Source: Megaustenia siamemsis
Lineage: Eukaryota > Mollusca > Gastropoda > Stylommatophora > Ariophantidae
Length of the DNA: 64,000 bases
Assembly (NCBI GenBank): GCA_032433765.1
Contig: JAVIAB010000124.1
Coordinates: forward strand, 94,515,345 to 94,579,344
Direction: 5' to 3'
Under the pieces are notes generated by a model, which was not told where the DNA came from, ran no database searches, and worked only from the letters and a program-made list of their open reading frames with translations. The translations under genes were made by a program, and so were the position numbers. This document shows positions 31,312 to 42,400 of this stretch, in pieces; within the stretch, counting starts at the first letter, position 1; each line of letters opens with the position of its first letter.

Positions 31312-33534
31312 TATTTGACCGGTACCTTTCCATAATTCCACGTTAGTGACTTTGTCCTGCCATTTCCATCCCTTTATTCTGCGCAAGCATCCATTAATGA
31401 AAGTCTGTACCTTCGTGATTGTCAATTTTGTTATTCTCCATGTTTCACAGCCATATAATAGAACCGACTTAACATTGGAGTTGAAAATTTTTATTTTTGT
31501 ATTTAGCGTAATTTCTTTGGATTTCCATATGTTTCCCAGTGCAATGAAAGCTCCTCTTGCTTTTGATATCCTTTTTTTGGTATCATTTTCTGTTCCTCCC
31601 TCTTTATCTATATTACTGCCCAGATATATATAAGATTGTACGTCTAGTAGAGGTATTTCTGCTAGTTTTATTTGGTTATTGCCAACTGCATTCATTCTCA
31701 TAATGTTGGTCTTATCTCTATTAATCTTTAGTCCTAGCTGTTGTGATCTCTCATCTAATATACTCATTTTATCTTGCATCTGTTGGTGGCTGTGTGATAG
31801 GAGAGCTATGTCATCAGCAAAGTCTAAATCATCAAGTTGTTTGGTCAGTGACCACTGGATCCCATTTCTGTTGTTTTGAGTTATTTTCATAATCCAATCT
31901 ATGGCCAGTAGAAAGAGAAATGGAGACAGAAGGCATCCTTGCCTTACTCCTGTTCTTATTTCAAATGCTTCTGAAAATTTCCCTTCATGCACCACACTAC
32001 ATTTTGTTCCTTCATTCATTGTTTTTATCAGGTTAATAAACTTTATGGGGATTCCGTAATGACTCAGCAACTTCCAAAGCATTCTTCTGTCTAAACTATC
32101 AAATGCCTTTTCGTAATCTATGAATCCAATATAAAGTGGGGATTTTAGTTCTAAACTTTGTTCAACTATTATACGTAGAGTAGTTATTTGATCAGCACAT
32201 GATCTGTTCTTCCTAAAACCTGCTTGTTCATCTCTCAAGTGTTTCTCTATAGCCTCTTTTAGTCTTTCCAGAATGATTCTGCCTAATATTTTTCCTGGCA
32301 CTGATAGTAGCATAATTCCCCTATACTTTGTGCACTCCTGTAAACTTCCTTTCTTTGGTAGTTTGATCATATAACCTTCTCTCCAGTCTTTAGGTATTTC
32401 TTCCCTCTCCCAAATTGTATCCAATAGATCATGTAACATCTTGGTAGAGGTGATAATATCTGCTTTGATGGCTTCCGAAGGAATTTCATCTGGTCCTGTG
32501 GCTTTACCATCTTTTAATAGTTTGATGGCTTTCATTATTTCTTCTTTGCTTGGTTTTCCGCAGTTAACGTGTAACTCTTCTTCTGCTGGTAGTATATCTG
32601 GAGGATTATTTGAGCCGGGTCTGTTCAAAATTTCTTCAAAGTGCTCTTTCCATCTCTCCATTTGTTCCCTTAAATTACTAAGCAGATTTCCTTTCTTATC
32701 TTTGATGAAGGCGTTGATCTGTTTGTATTTTCCACCTAATTTCTTTGTGCTGTTGTACAGTTCTTTCATATTCCCTTTATTTGCTGCTTCTTCTGCCTCT
32801 TTAGCTAATTCATCTATATATTTCCTCTTATCCCTTTTAATGCATCTTCTCACTTCTTTGTTCACCTCTGTGTAAGCTTCCTGTGCCTTGGCTTTATTAC
32901 TTCTTGTTTTGCTTTTATTTATGTCTGCTTTCTTGTTCTTTCTTTCTTTAATTTTATCCAGGGTCTCTGCTGTCATCCATGCCTTATTCTGGCTTTCTCT
33001 TTTCTCCAGTGTTTCTTCGCATGTCTCTTTCCATATATTTTTTACCTGTTTCCAATGATCTTCTATATTTATTGTATTTTCTAGTTGTTGGAGGACTTGG
33101 TATTTGTTTGATATTGTGACTGCGAATTTATCTTTAATTCCTTGTTCTTTAAGAAACCCTACATTGAAATACTTTCTACCCTTATTCGTTGTAGTATACC
33201 TTTTTAATTTAATTTTAAGTTTGGCTAACAGAAGGTGATGATCAGAAGCTATATCTGCCCCTCTATATACTTTTACATCCTGTAAGGATGACTTAAACTT
33301 ATTATTAATACATATGTGATTATTTTGATTTTCCGTTCTATGATCTGGTGACACCCATGTAGCTTTGTGTATTCTTTTATGTTGGAATATTGTTCCTCCT
33401 AGGCTCATTTGATTAAGGGCGCAGAAATTGACAAATATCTCTCCATTCTCGTTTATATCTCCAAGTCCATGTTTTCCCATAATCTCTTCGAAGCCTCTGT
33501 TGTCTGATCCTACCTTAGCATTTAGGTCTCCCAT
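31213..33534 (-). pseudogene. LINE-E endonuclease C-terminus plus reverse transcriptase
   Basis: A long open frame. It starts with MGDLNAKVG (endonuclease GDxN block) and SDHH (catalytic His region near residue 97). RT motifs: GPDEIPSEAIKADI, YRGIMLLSVPGKILGRI, AGFRKNRSCADQIT, FIDYEKAFDSLDRR (near 470), GVRQGCLLSPFLFLLAIDW (near 530), LDFADDIALLSH (near 573), LGLKINRDKTNIM and YLYGCETW-type post-RT. After about residue 737 the frame runs into inserted SINE DNA, so the last residues are not LINE. It has no in-frame stop over 2.2 kb, which suggests recent activity. Confidence 0.82.
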
Positions 33535-33688
33535 AAGATTATAATATCCTTGGCTCGTCTTGCATCCATCTGACGTTGTAGCTGTTTATAAAAATCATCT
33601 TTAACTTAGTCATCTTTATCGTTGGTTGGTGCATAGCATTGTATAATGTGTAATTTTATTTTGTTTTTGGTTGTTCTAAATGTTGCTC

Positions 33689-34192
33689 TCACCAGTCTTG
33701 GTCCACTGCCTCCCATTCTATTAGTGTCTTCTGTGCATTCTTTGATAGCATTATAGCTACCCCTTCGCTATGTTGTGCTCCTGGTTCCTGGTGTCCTGAC
33801 GATAAAATCATCTCCCCTGTATTCAATTTTATTCTCTCCGCTCCCAGCCATCTTGTTTCACACATTCCCAGAATATATATCTTGTCGTTGGTCATTTCTG
33901 CTGCCACTTGTGCCGCTTTTCCCTGTTCGTTAAGGGTACGAACATTCCAGGTGCCAATTATGGATGATTTCTTGGTAGACAAAGGGTGAGTCGGCAACCC
34001 GGACTCCTTATGGCTTTCTCCGGATTGCGTCATACGTCTCTTAGACAGAGAGCCCTTCTCTTTCCTGGTTGACGGATTAACTTTATCTTTCTTTGACTTG
34101 TTCATGTTTGTGAAGTTTTTTCGGCTTATTTTTTTACAGTATGGGATAGCCAGTCCCATGCCTAACCCTCCTTTCTCGCCTCTTACGAACAT
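33689..34192 (-). pseudogene. LINE-E N-terminal part with start of APE endonuclease
   Basis: 167 residues: a basic N-terminal 80 residues, then IIGTWNVRTLNEQGKAAQVA, YILGMCETRWLGAE and GVAIMLSKNAQ, the first blocks of an AP-like endonuclease. The Glu of CETRW is the metal-binding position. It stops at VDQDW, while homology (GPRLVRATFRTTKNK, IQCYAPTND) continues in another frame, so a frameshift separates it from the rest. Confidence 0.75.
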
Positions 34193-34269
34193 GTCTGGTA
34201 GGGTACAGCGCCGCTATTCTTTACTCCCCTTTCGGGCCCCGGCAGCGCACGGGCGATGAAACATGTCTT

Positions 34270-35000
34270 TCCAACATAATTAGCAGTATCAAGATATAAA
34301 AAAGAAAAAAGAAAAAGTAAATCCCAATGTCAAAATTTGTGGTTTCTGATTTGGAGCAAACGGGTCCAGCCATTCTTACTGCTTTTAAGCTCAAGTCTAG
34401 TATTTTTTCTCGTAACTAAACACCAAACTTTCATGAGTGGTAGTGATCCCGATCAACATTTTACAAGGTTAAGAGATAAGCGTTATCATAGATTACGATA
34501 CCGTAGTAAAAATTACCACATCAAAACATAAATTCTTCGCAATTTGATAATTTGCTGTTAACAAACATATCCCACTTCGTGTATTTTCCTAATTACTACG
34601 TCCGTTGACCCCTAGAGATTTATTTGTTTCTATCGATGTGGAATGTTGTTTCATTTCGAGTGATCCTATAATGCGAAAAAATCTCTGCAAAATTTCAACA
34701 AATTGGTCGCGTGTCCTTTTATTTTTATGTGACCCTGAAAATTTCCTCGGTCGTTGACAGACATCAAACAAGCCATTGTGACTCGCGCAACACATGAATA
34801 ACGCTATGAGGTAGCCGAACATGCTGACGGACATACGGCGACTGTATGAGTAGACAAAGTAACTCGTCCGGTCCGTGGCCAATCTCAGGGCATAAATCAA
34901 ACCAAGACAGGAAATTCGTCAGAATCCAAGTGTCTCTCCTTTGCTAAACACCCAGCTGTGTTTCAAAACTTCTAAGATATTCCTTTGGACTGTATCTAAC
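34270..35000. other. Sequence without a recognised gene
   Basis: A 103-codon minus frame (34900-34589) and a 64-codon plus frame have no family signature. No repeat structure seen until the 27-bp array. Confidence 0.4.
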
Positions 35001-35007
35001 TCTATTT

Positions 35008-37812
35008 ATCCTTGCCTGCTTGATGTTACTGTTTATCGTCGCCTGCTTGATGTTACTGTTTATCGTTGCCTGCTCGATGTTACTGTTTATCGTTGCCTGC
35101 TCGATGTTACTGTTTATCGTTGCCTGCTTGATGTTACTGTTTACTGTCGTCTGCTCGATGTTACTGTTTATCGTCGCCTGCTTGATTTTTCTGTTTATCG
35201 TCGCCTGCTTGATGTTACTGTTTATCGTCGCCTGCTTGATGTTACTGTTTATCGTCGCCTGCTTGATGTTACTGTTTATCGTCGCCTGCTTGATGTTTCT
35301 GTTTATCGTCGCCTGCTTGATGTTACTGTTTATCGTCGCCTGCTTGATGTTACTGTTTATCGTGGCCTGCTTGATGTTACTGTTTATCGTCGCCTGCTTG
35401 ATGTTACTGTTTATCGTGGCCTGCTTGATGTTACTGTTTATCGTCGCCTGCTTGATGTTACTGTTTATTTTTGCCTGCTTGATGTTACTGTTTACTGTCG
35501 TCTGCTTCATGTTACTGTTTATCGTCGCCTGCTTGATGTTACTGTTTATTTTTGCCTGCTTGATGTTACTGTTTATCGTGGCCTGCTTGATGTTACTGTT
35601 TATCGTCGCCTGCTTTTTGTTACTGTTTATCGTCGCCTGCTTGATGTTACTGTTTATCGTCGCCTGCTTTATGTTACTGTTTATCGTCGCCTGCTTGTTG
35701 TTACTGTTTATCGTCGCCTGCTTGATGTTACTGTTTACTGTCGTCTGCTTGATGTTACTGTTTATCGTCGCCTGATTGATGTTTCTGTTTATCGTCGCCT
35801 GCTTGATGTTACTGTTTATCGTCGCCTGCTTGATGTTACTGTTTATCGTCGCCTGATTGATGTTACTGTTTATCGTCGCCTGCTTGATGTTACTGTTTAT
35901 CGTCGCCTGCTTGATGTTACTGTTTATCGTCGCCTGCTTGATGTTTCTGTTTATCGTCGCCTGCTTGGTGTTTCTGTTTATCGTCGCCTGCTTGATGTTA
36001 CTGTTTATCGTCGCCTGCTTGATGTTACTGTTTATCGTCGCCTGCTTGATGTTTCTGTTTATCGTCGCCTGCTTGATGTTACTGTTTATCGTCGCCTGCG
36101 TGATGTTACTGTTTATCGTCGCCTGCTTGATGTTACTGTTTATCGTCGCCTGCTTGATGTTACTGTTTAACGTCGCCTGCTTGATGTTACTGTTTATCGT
36201 GGCCTGCTTGATGTTACTGTTTATCGTGGCCTACTTGATGTTACTGTTTATCGTCGCCTGCTTGATGTTACTGTTTATTTTTGCCTGCTTGATGTTACTG
36301 TTTACTGTCGTCTGCTTCATGTTACTGTTTATCGTCGCCTGCTTGATGTTACTGTTTATTTTTGCCTGCTTGATGGTACTGTTTATCGTGGCCTGCTTGA
36401 TGTTACTGTTTATCGTCGCCTGCTTGTTGTTACTGTTTATCGTCGCCTGCTTGATGTTTCTGTTTATCGTCGCCTGCTTGATGTTACTGTTTATCGTCGC
36501 CTGCTTGTTGTTACTGTTTATCGTCGCCTGCTTGTTGTTACTGTTTATCGTCGCCTGCTTGATGTTACTGTTTACTGTCGTCTGCTTGATGTTACTGTTT
36601 ATCGTCGCCTGATTGATGTTTCTGTTTATCGTCGTCTGCTTGATGTTACTGTTTATCGTCGCCTGATTGATGTTTCTGTTTATCGTCGCCTGCTTGATGT
36701 TACTGTTTATCGTCGCCTGCTTGATGTTACTGTTTATCGTGGCCTGCTTGATGTTACTGTTTATCGTCGCCTGCTTGAAGTTACTGTTTATTTTTGCCTG
36801 CTTGATGTTACTGTTTACTATCGTCTGCTTCATGTTACTGTTTATCGTCGCCTGCTTGATGTTACTGTTTATTTTTGCCTGCTTGATGTTACTGTTTATC
36901 GTGGCCTGCTTGATGTTACTGTTTATCGTGGCCTACTTGATGTTACTGTTTATCGTCGCCTGCTTGATGTTACTGTTTATTTTTGCCTGCTTGATGTTAC
37001 TGTTTACTGTCGTCTGCTTCATGTTACTGTTTATCGTCGCCTGCTTGATGTTACTGTTTATTTTTGCCTGCTTGATGGTACTGTTTATCGTGGCCTGCTT
37101 GATGTTACTGTTTATCGTCGCCTGCTTGTTGTTACTGTTTATCGTCGCCTGCTTGATGTTTCTGTTTATCGTCGCCTGCTTGATGTTACTGTTTATCGTC
37201 GCCTGCTTGTTGTTACTGTTTATCGTCGCCTGCTTGTTGTTACTGTTTATCGTCGCCTGCTTGATGTTACTGTTTACTGTCGTCTGCTTGATGTTACTGT
37301 TTATCGTCGCCTGATTGATGTTTCTGTTTATCGTCGCCTGCTTGATGTTACTGTTTATCGTCGCCTGCTTGATGTTACTGTTTATCGTGGCCTGCTTGAT
37401 GTTACTGTTTATCGTCGCCTGCTTGATGTTACTGTTTATCGTGGCCTGCTTGATGTTACTGTTTACTATCGTCTGCTTCATGTTACTGTTTATCGTCGTC
37501 TGCTTGATGTTACTGTTTATTTTTGCCTGCTTGATGTTACTGTTTACTGTCGTCTGCTTCATGTTACTGTTTATCGTCGCCTGCTTGATGTTACTGTTTA
37601 TCGTGGCCTGCTTGATGTTACTGTTTATCGTCGCCTGCTTGATGTTACTGTTTATCGTGGCCTGCTTGATGTTACTGTTTACTATCGTCTGCTTCATGTT
37701 ACTGTTTATCGTCGTCTGCTTGATGTTACTGTTTATTTTTGCCTGCTTGATGTTACTGTTTACTGTCGTCTGCTTCATGTTACTGTTTATCGTCGCCTGC
37801 TTGATGTTATAT
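35008..37812 (+). repeat. 27-bp minisatellite array, about 104 copies, with higher-order structure
   Basis: The unit is gcctgcttgatgttactg plus tttatcgtc. Common variants are tatttttgcc, tatcgtggcc, tactgtcgtctgcttcatg and gcttgttgtt. Variant order repeats: 36231-36610 recurs at 36933-37312 (702 bp, 26 units) and a block near 37465 recurs at 37681 (216 bp, 8 units). Diagnostic gcctgattg units are 837, 54 and 648 bp apart (31, 2 and 24 units). Because 27 is a multiple of three, frames of over 200 codons stay open on both strands; they are not genes. The array lies 3' of GPCR-2, where the GPCR-3 locus has one partial unit (61318). Confidence 0.93.
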
Positions 37813-38900
37813 ATCAATGCGGTTACCGCTATAAAGCGGTTATTAAGTTCGTTTATAACAGAAAAGAGAATGTCAGTATGCTCTGGCAGACAATACAAAT
37901 GGAAAGTATCTTCATAGAATGAACTGTTCCCCCCCCCCCCACAAAAAAAAAATTAAAAAAAATAAAATTAAAAAATTAAAAAAAAAAATAAAAAAAATAA
38001 AAAAAAAAATCACATGTGCATCGGGCGCAACAGAAAAACAACAGATGATCAACATATAAAAATATCCCAAGTCGTCACTCGCCACACTTAGAAAAGAAAA
38101 ATAATTTTCATTATCATCATCAGCTTTTATTTACTTTATTTCAAATTACTTCATCCTGTTCTTCTAGTTGTCTATTTCTTGGTAATGCATGAGGTTAACT
38201 ATATCTGTCCTATTTGAAGACTTATTTGGCTCAATCTCTGCGCTGATGACCCCTGGTCAATGAGTGACTTTTGTGTCAAATTTTGCAAAACAAAACTTCA
38301 TCTCGACATTTAGTTAACCTCTGAGTTTAAAAAAAAATAAGCTACCATGAACTCTAAGAATGACATATCTCTTATAAACGTAACCTGCCCCTGAGTTTAT
38401 TTATCAATCTAATTTCTGGACGCGTGACAGGTCAACTAATTTTACCTCTAATCTTATACCTTTTGAAATACAGCTTAGAATTGTTCCATTCCATCAAAAA
38501 TTCTATCTGAGCTATACTTATTTTACTGTTATTTTACATTTAACTTTGGATAAACTACAAGACTATCCGACCCAAACTATATCTCTATTTTAGTCTATAT
38601 ACTACTACAGTAATTTCATAAGGTGATTTGATACAAAAAGATTCTAAAATATGCGCGCTATGTCATCGAGAATAATAAATAATTAACGTAGAACGAGTAG
38701 TCAGCCGCCAAAAGACAGAGACATATTGAGCATGATATCTAATAATTTATAGATGTGACTGCTCAGCAATCACGATGAACAGTCGACAAAACTAAACTAG
38801 GTATCAAAATGTAAGCTCCTTGTGAAATCCTCAAAGTTGTTTCTCTTTCACTTTTCCTGGTCAGGAACACTTTCACAATCTAATTTTGTAGCTGCTTCTG
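37813..38900. other. GPCR-2 3' flank
   Basis: It holds one copy of the 35-bp unit that is expanded at 61484-61745 (37855-37885), a C10 run followed by A/T tracts (37929-38010), and otherwise non-coding sequence paralogous to 61750-62160. Confidence 0.5.
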
Positions 38901-38901
38901 T

Positions 38902-39495
38902 TTATGCTCTAACACAACAGAATAGCTGGTGGAATGTTTCCCTGTATTTACTGCTCATGTGGTAGTATATGAAGATGTTCATTGATGAGTTGATTGATTC
39001 CACAACCAAGCTTAGCCCCGTTAAAACAATGGCAAGATTAATGTATTTTCCGTAGATTGACAATTCTGGCTCAGTTATCATGGCTATCAAAATGATGACA
39101 ATGGGAAGAAAACAAGCAATGAAGAGCAATGAGATCATCACAACCATTTTAGAAACCTTCTGGTTGCGACTAGACAGAATGGCCGTTTTAGAAAATGAAG
39201 TTTCAGTCCTCCATTTATTGCTAGTCTTTAATTTAAAGACTAGAATTGTTGTAGAAACAATGATAATAATGAAGGCGCTAGAGAAAACAAAAACGTTGTT
39301 AAACATAAAAGAAAATGCTTCAACTGTTTCTCTATTTTCTTTGAATACAAGACCAACATATGTTTTATTTTTTGCTGGAAAAAATATCACGCCAACTTGA
39401 TAGACCACGTAGATGGGAGTTATACTTGCTATGAGAATGATGAAGACACATATTGTGGTGATTGACATCCCTTTTGTTGTGATCACATTTTTTAC
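38902..39495 (-). CDS. GPCR-2 exon 3 (TM4-TM7, stop)
   Basis: The acceptor AATTTTTCAG|GTAAAAAATG opens a 594-nt terminal exon of 197 codons plus stop. It encodes TM4 (TTICVFIILIASITPIYVV), an ECL2 with an NKT glycosylation site, TM5, a basic third intracellular loop, TM6 (LLFIACFLPIVIILIAMI), and TM7 with NIFIY. The C-terminal tail is short and ends CCVRA. About 88 percent of residues match the GPCR-3 exon by eye. Confidence 0.88.
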   Translation of the reverse strand, partial: VKNVITTKGMSITTICVFIILIASITPIYVVYQVGVIFFPAKNKTYVGLVFKENRETVEAFSFMFNNVFVFSSAFIIIIVSTTILVFKLKTSNKWRTETSFSKTAILSSRNQKVSKMVVMISLLFIACFLPIVIILIAMITEPELSIYGKYINLAIVLTGLSLVVESINSSMNIFIYYHMSSKYRETFHQLFCCVRA

Positions 39496-42400
39496 CTGAA
39501 AAATTACAAACATGGTTAGATGATTGTACATTGTTATATGACAATAAGAGAAGTAACTATATCGTTATATGGAGAAGTTTAAAATATTTATTATTTTTAT
39601 CAAATTCATGTTGTGGTGTGTTCTTGTTTTAAGCATTTTTTAATGTGTTATATGTTCTACTGATTAATGTCGTGTTACGAGGATACTGATGGTGGTGATT
39701 GATTTGTCACGAGTACGCGTGAACAGTTAGCTCCTAGATTCGAACAAGTGAAGTGGCTGCCTGCAGTGTTTTCCTTGTTTGACTTTCTTGAGGTTCTAGT
39801 GCAGAAATTGAATCTTTCCACTCTAAAACTCATGAAGTTCTACATCCTTCATACCATCAGACCCTACCTCCATATAGCCACAACAAATAATATGAACAGT
39901 GATCATTTATAGAATATGTAGCCAATATTCAGATTTATACTAATATTTATTCTCTTACTTAAACCACCATTATTTAATTAAATTTTTGAACTTTCTCGAA
40001 AACTAATTGTAACGTTTGCACGCGTTTCTATGCACTTTTGGTTGCATATGGATAAGTAGTAATATAAGTAGTAAAATAAGTAGTAAAAGGACCGTAGGAT
40101 CCAACCTTCCATCGCTACTGGCGTCCTCCTCCGTCTAGCGGAATTAGTCGTGAACCTCAACTCTTTTGACTTCAATGGCAATTTCTACACCCAGATTAGC
40201 GTGTGGCGATGGGTACTAAAATGGGCCCTAGCTATGCTTGTCTCTTTATGGGTTACCTTGAGCACCAAATTATACAAACCTATGATGGCCCTCTTCCTCT
40301 TATGTATCGTAGGTACATTTATGACTGCATAGGTTTATCTGACCTTCCTGAGGATGAAATCTCCCGTTTCATCGAAAATATCGGACATTTCCACGCCTCT
40401 ATACACATCACCTTCCACATCTCCACCTCCTCCGTATCTTTCCTAGATATCTCGGTCTCCTTGGGCACCTCTAATCTTCTCACCTCGGTCTTCTACAAGA
40501 CCACATATTCCCACAGTTTCCTCCACTACGACTCCTCTCATCCTACATCCTGCAAGAACTCTCTTCCATATTCTCAGCTTCTCAGACTTCGTCGCCTTTG
40601 CCAAGACGATGAAGATTTCCTTCACAATGCCCACCTCATGCTTGATTTCTTCCGCCGACGCCTCTATCCAGAATCAGCTCTCCTCCCTGCCCTGCGTCGA
40701 GCTCTCCACACTTCACGTCAGTCTGCTCTTACCCCCTCTACTCATCCCCCCTCTGATAGAGTAGTGCTCTCCCTCAACCATCACCCTCACCACTACGCCG
40801 CTATTAGGACCATCCACCGCTACCTCCCTATTCTCCGATCTGACCCTACTACTCGTCTGCTCTTCCCCGACCCGCCATTAGTGGCCTTCAGACGTTACCG
40901 GAACCTCCGAGACCTTCTTGTCAGGGGCCGTCTTCCTGCCGCCCTCTTCAGCCATCGAGGCACTATCCGCTGCAACCGCAGAGTGTGCCATACTTGTGAT
41001 CACGTTCTCCAGACTGACACTGTCCTCTTCCCTAATGGTCTTTTCGAGATCAGAGAGGGATTCACTTGCACATCGCGGAACATCATTTATGCCATCATTT
41101 GTAAGCGATGCAAGTTGACCTACATCGGCCAATCTGGTAGATGTATCGGAGAAAGGTGCCGTGAACACTTGAATGACATCACCCGAGAAGCGGACGTTCC
41201 TGTAGCAGCCCACTTTAACTGCTCCTCTGATCACCACAGTCGGCTCACTCTGGAGCACCGTCTGATCGCTCGTTGGGGTTGCCTCAGCACTCGTGGCATC
41301 AATGTATCCCTGTCCCTCTGAGGACCCTCCTTCCTCTGACTTCATCCTCCCACCATTGGACTTCTTTTCCTATTTCAGTTCTTGGGTCTTTTACTCCTTG
41401 TCCATCCCTGTTCTCCATATCCGCTTCGAGATACCCTTATCTTGCCTTCTTCATCCATTAACCCCCCCCCCCACACACCCCTTTTTATCTTCTGACTACC
41501 TTCTTATCCCTCACCTCTTTATCACTATATTACCTCTCCACCTGGACTGTACCATCTCTCTGCCCACCTCTATTGTTCCTCCTCCTTCCCACCACCTCTC
41601 TGCTGATCCACTCCTCACTCACCCCTTTCCTCTCTAGTCACTTGTAGTCACTACTCCTCTATATCTACTATTCCATTATCCCCCTTATCCTGATGCCCAA
41701 TTTCATTCCTCTCCTAGGACCCTCATCATCCCCTTTTGTTCCTTCATTCCCCCACTTCTTTGCCGCCTTTGGTACATACCTCTTGCGCACCATTCCCCTA
41801 TTACTCCACTTCCTCCAGACTCCCTCTCTCTTTATTCACTTCTGACCTACCGCCTCTCCTCCTACCCACTTCCTACATACCTGCTTCTCATCCCTCCTCT
41901 CCATTTCTCCTCCTCTATACTTCCCTATCTCTCGAGCAACTTACTTCCTCCGGACCACCCCTCTATCAATCTAACGCCCTTCCCCCTACCTACTTGACTT
42001 AGACCGGTTTCCTTATTCTTCCTCTCATCATCTCTTCCTCCGGTACTCACTCCCTCCATCGTTGACCTACCTTTCTACTCTTCCAATTCTAGGCTTTCCA
42101 TTCTGTAGAGCCTATATCTTTCTCACCCATCTCCCAGTCCACTACTTGGTCTTTTCTTTCACTCTTTCTTTTACCGTCGCGGGATCTCTCACTCGCAGGG
42201 TTTGAGTGATTTATGGCATGGTCCGCCCCTTCGGGCATTTGCTTTTGGGCTTCTAGCTTCCCTTGCACCATTGACCTTCGTTCCCCAGTATTTGGCAGTT
42301 TCGCCTATCTTTCTTCTCCCCCCACCCTCCTCTCTTTCTTTCCACTCGCTTGCCTCAATCACGTGTTACTTTCTTAACACATTCCTAACGCTCCCAGTCA

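Larger units (their letters stand above)
30653..34255 (-). mobile_element. LINE-E: near full-length RTE-type retrotransposon with 14-bp target duplication
   Basis: Perfect duplication ATGAAACATGTCTT flanks it (30639-30652 and 34256-34269). Without the SINE inside it, the element is about 3.2 kb, the usual RTE length. On the minus strand come a GC-rich 5' UTR, an APE endonuclease (GTWNVRTLNEQGK, GMCETRWLG, later MGDLNAKVG and SDHHLLLAKL), the reverse transcriptase, a post-RT region (RRWRRIGHTLRKP) and a short 3' end (VFVEDLCSTGS). A single-ORF APE+RT layout, no RNase H and a short 3' UTR fit the RTE clade. It is broken by frameshifts near 33535-33690 and by the SINE. Confidence 0.85.

Noticed and set aside
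34589..34900. A 103-codon minus frame as a gene
   Set aside because: No recognisable domain, no supporting splice structure, and open frames of this length are common by chance here.
34941..37917. Open frames of 188-409 codons on both strands (LLDVTVYRR, LMLLFIVAC, NIKQATINS repeats)
   Set aside because: They are produced by the 27-bp minisatellite, whose period is a multiple of three.
40878..41345. A 155-codon minus frame opposite the Penelope-like ORF
   Set aside because: It is antisense to the GIY-YIG region, which has clear family motifs on the plus strand.
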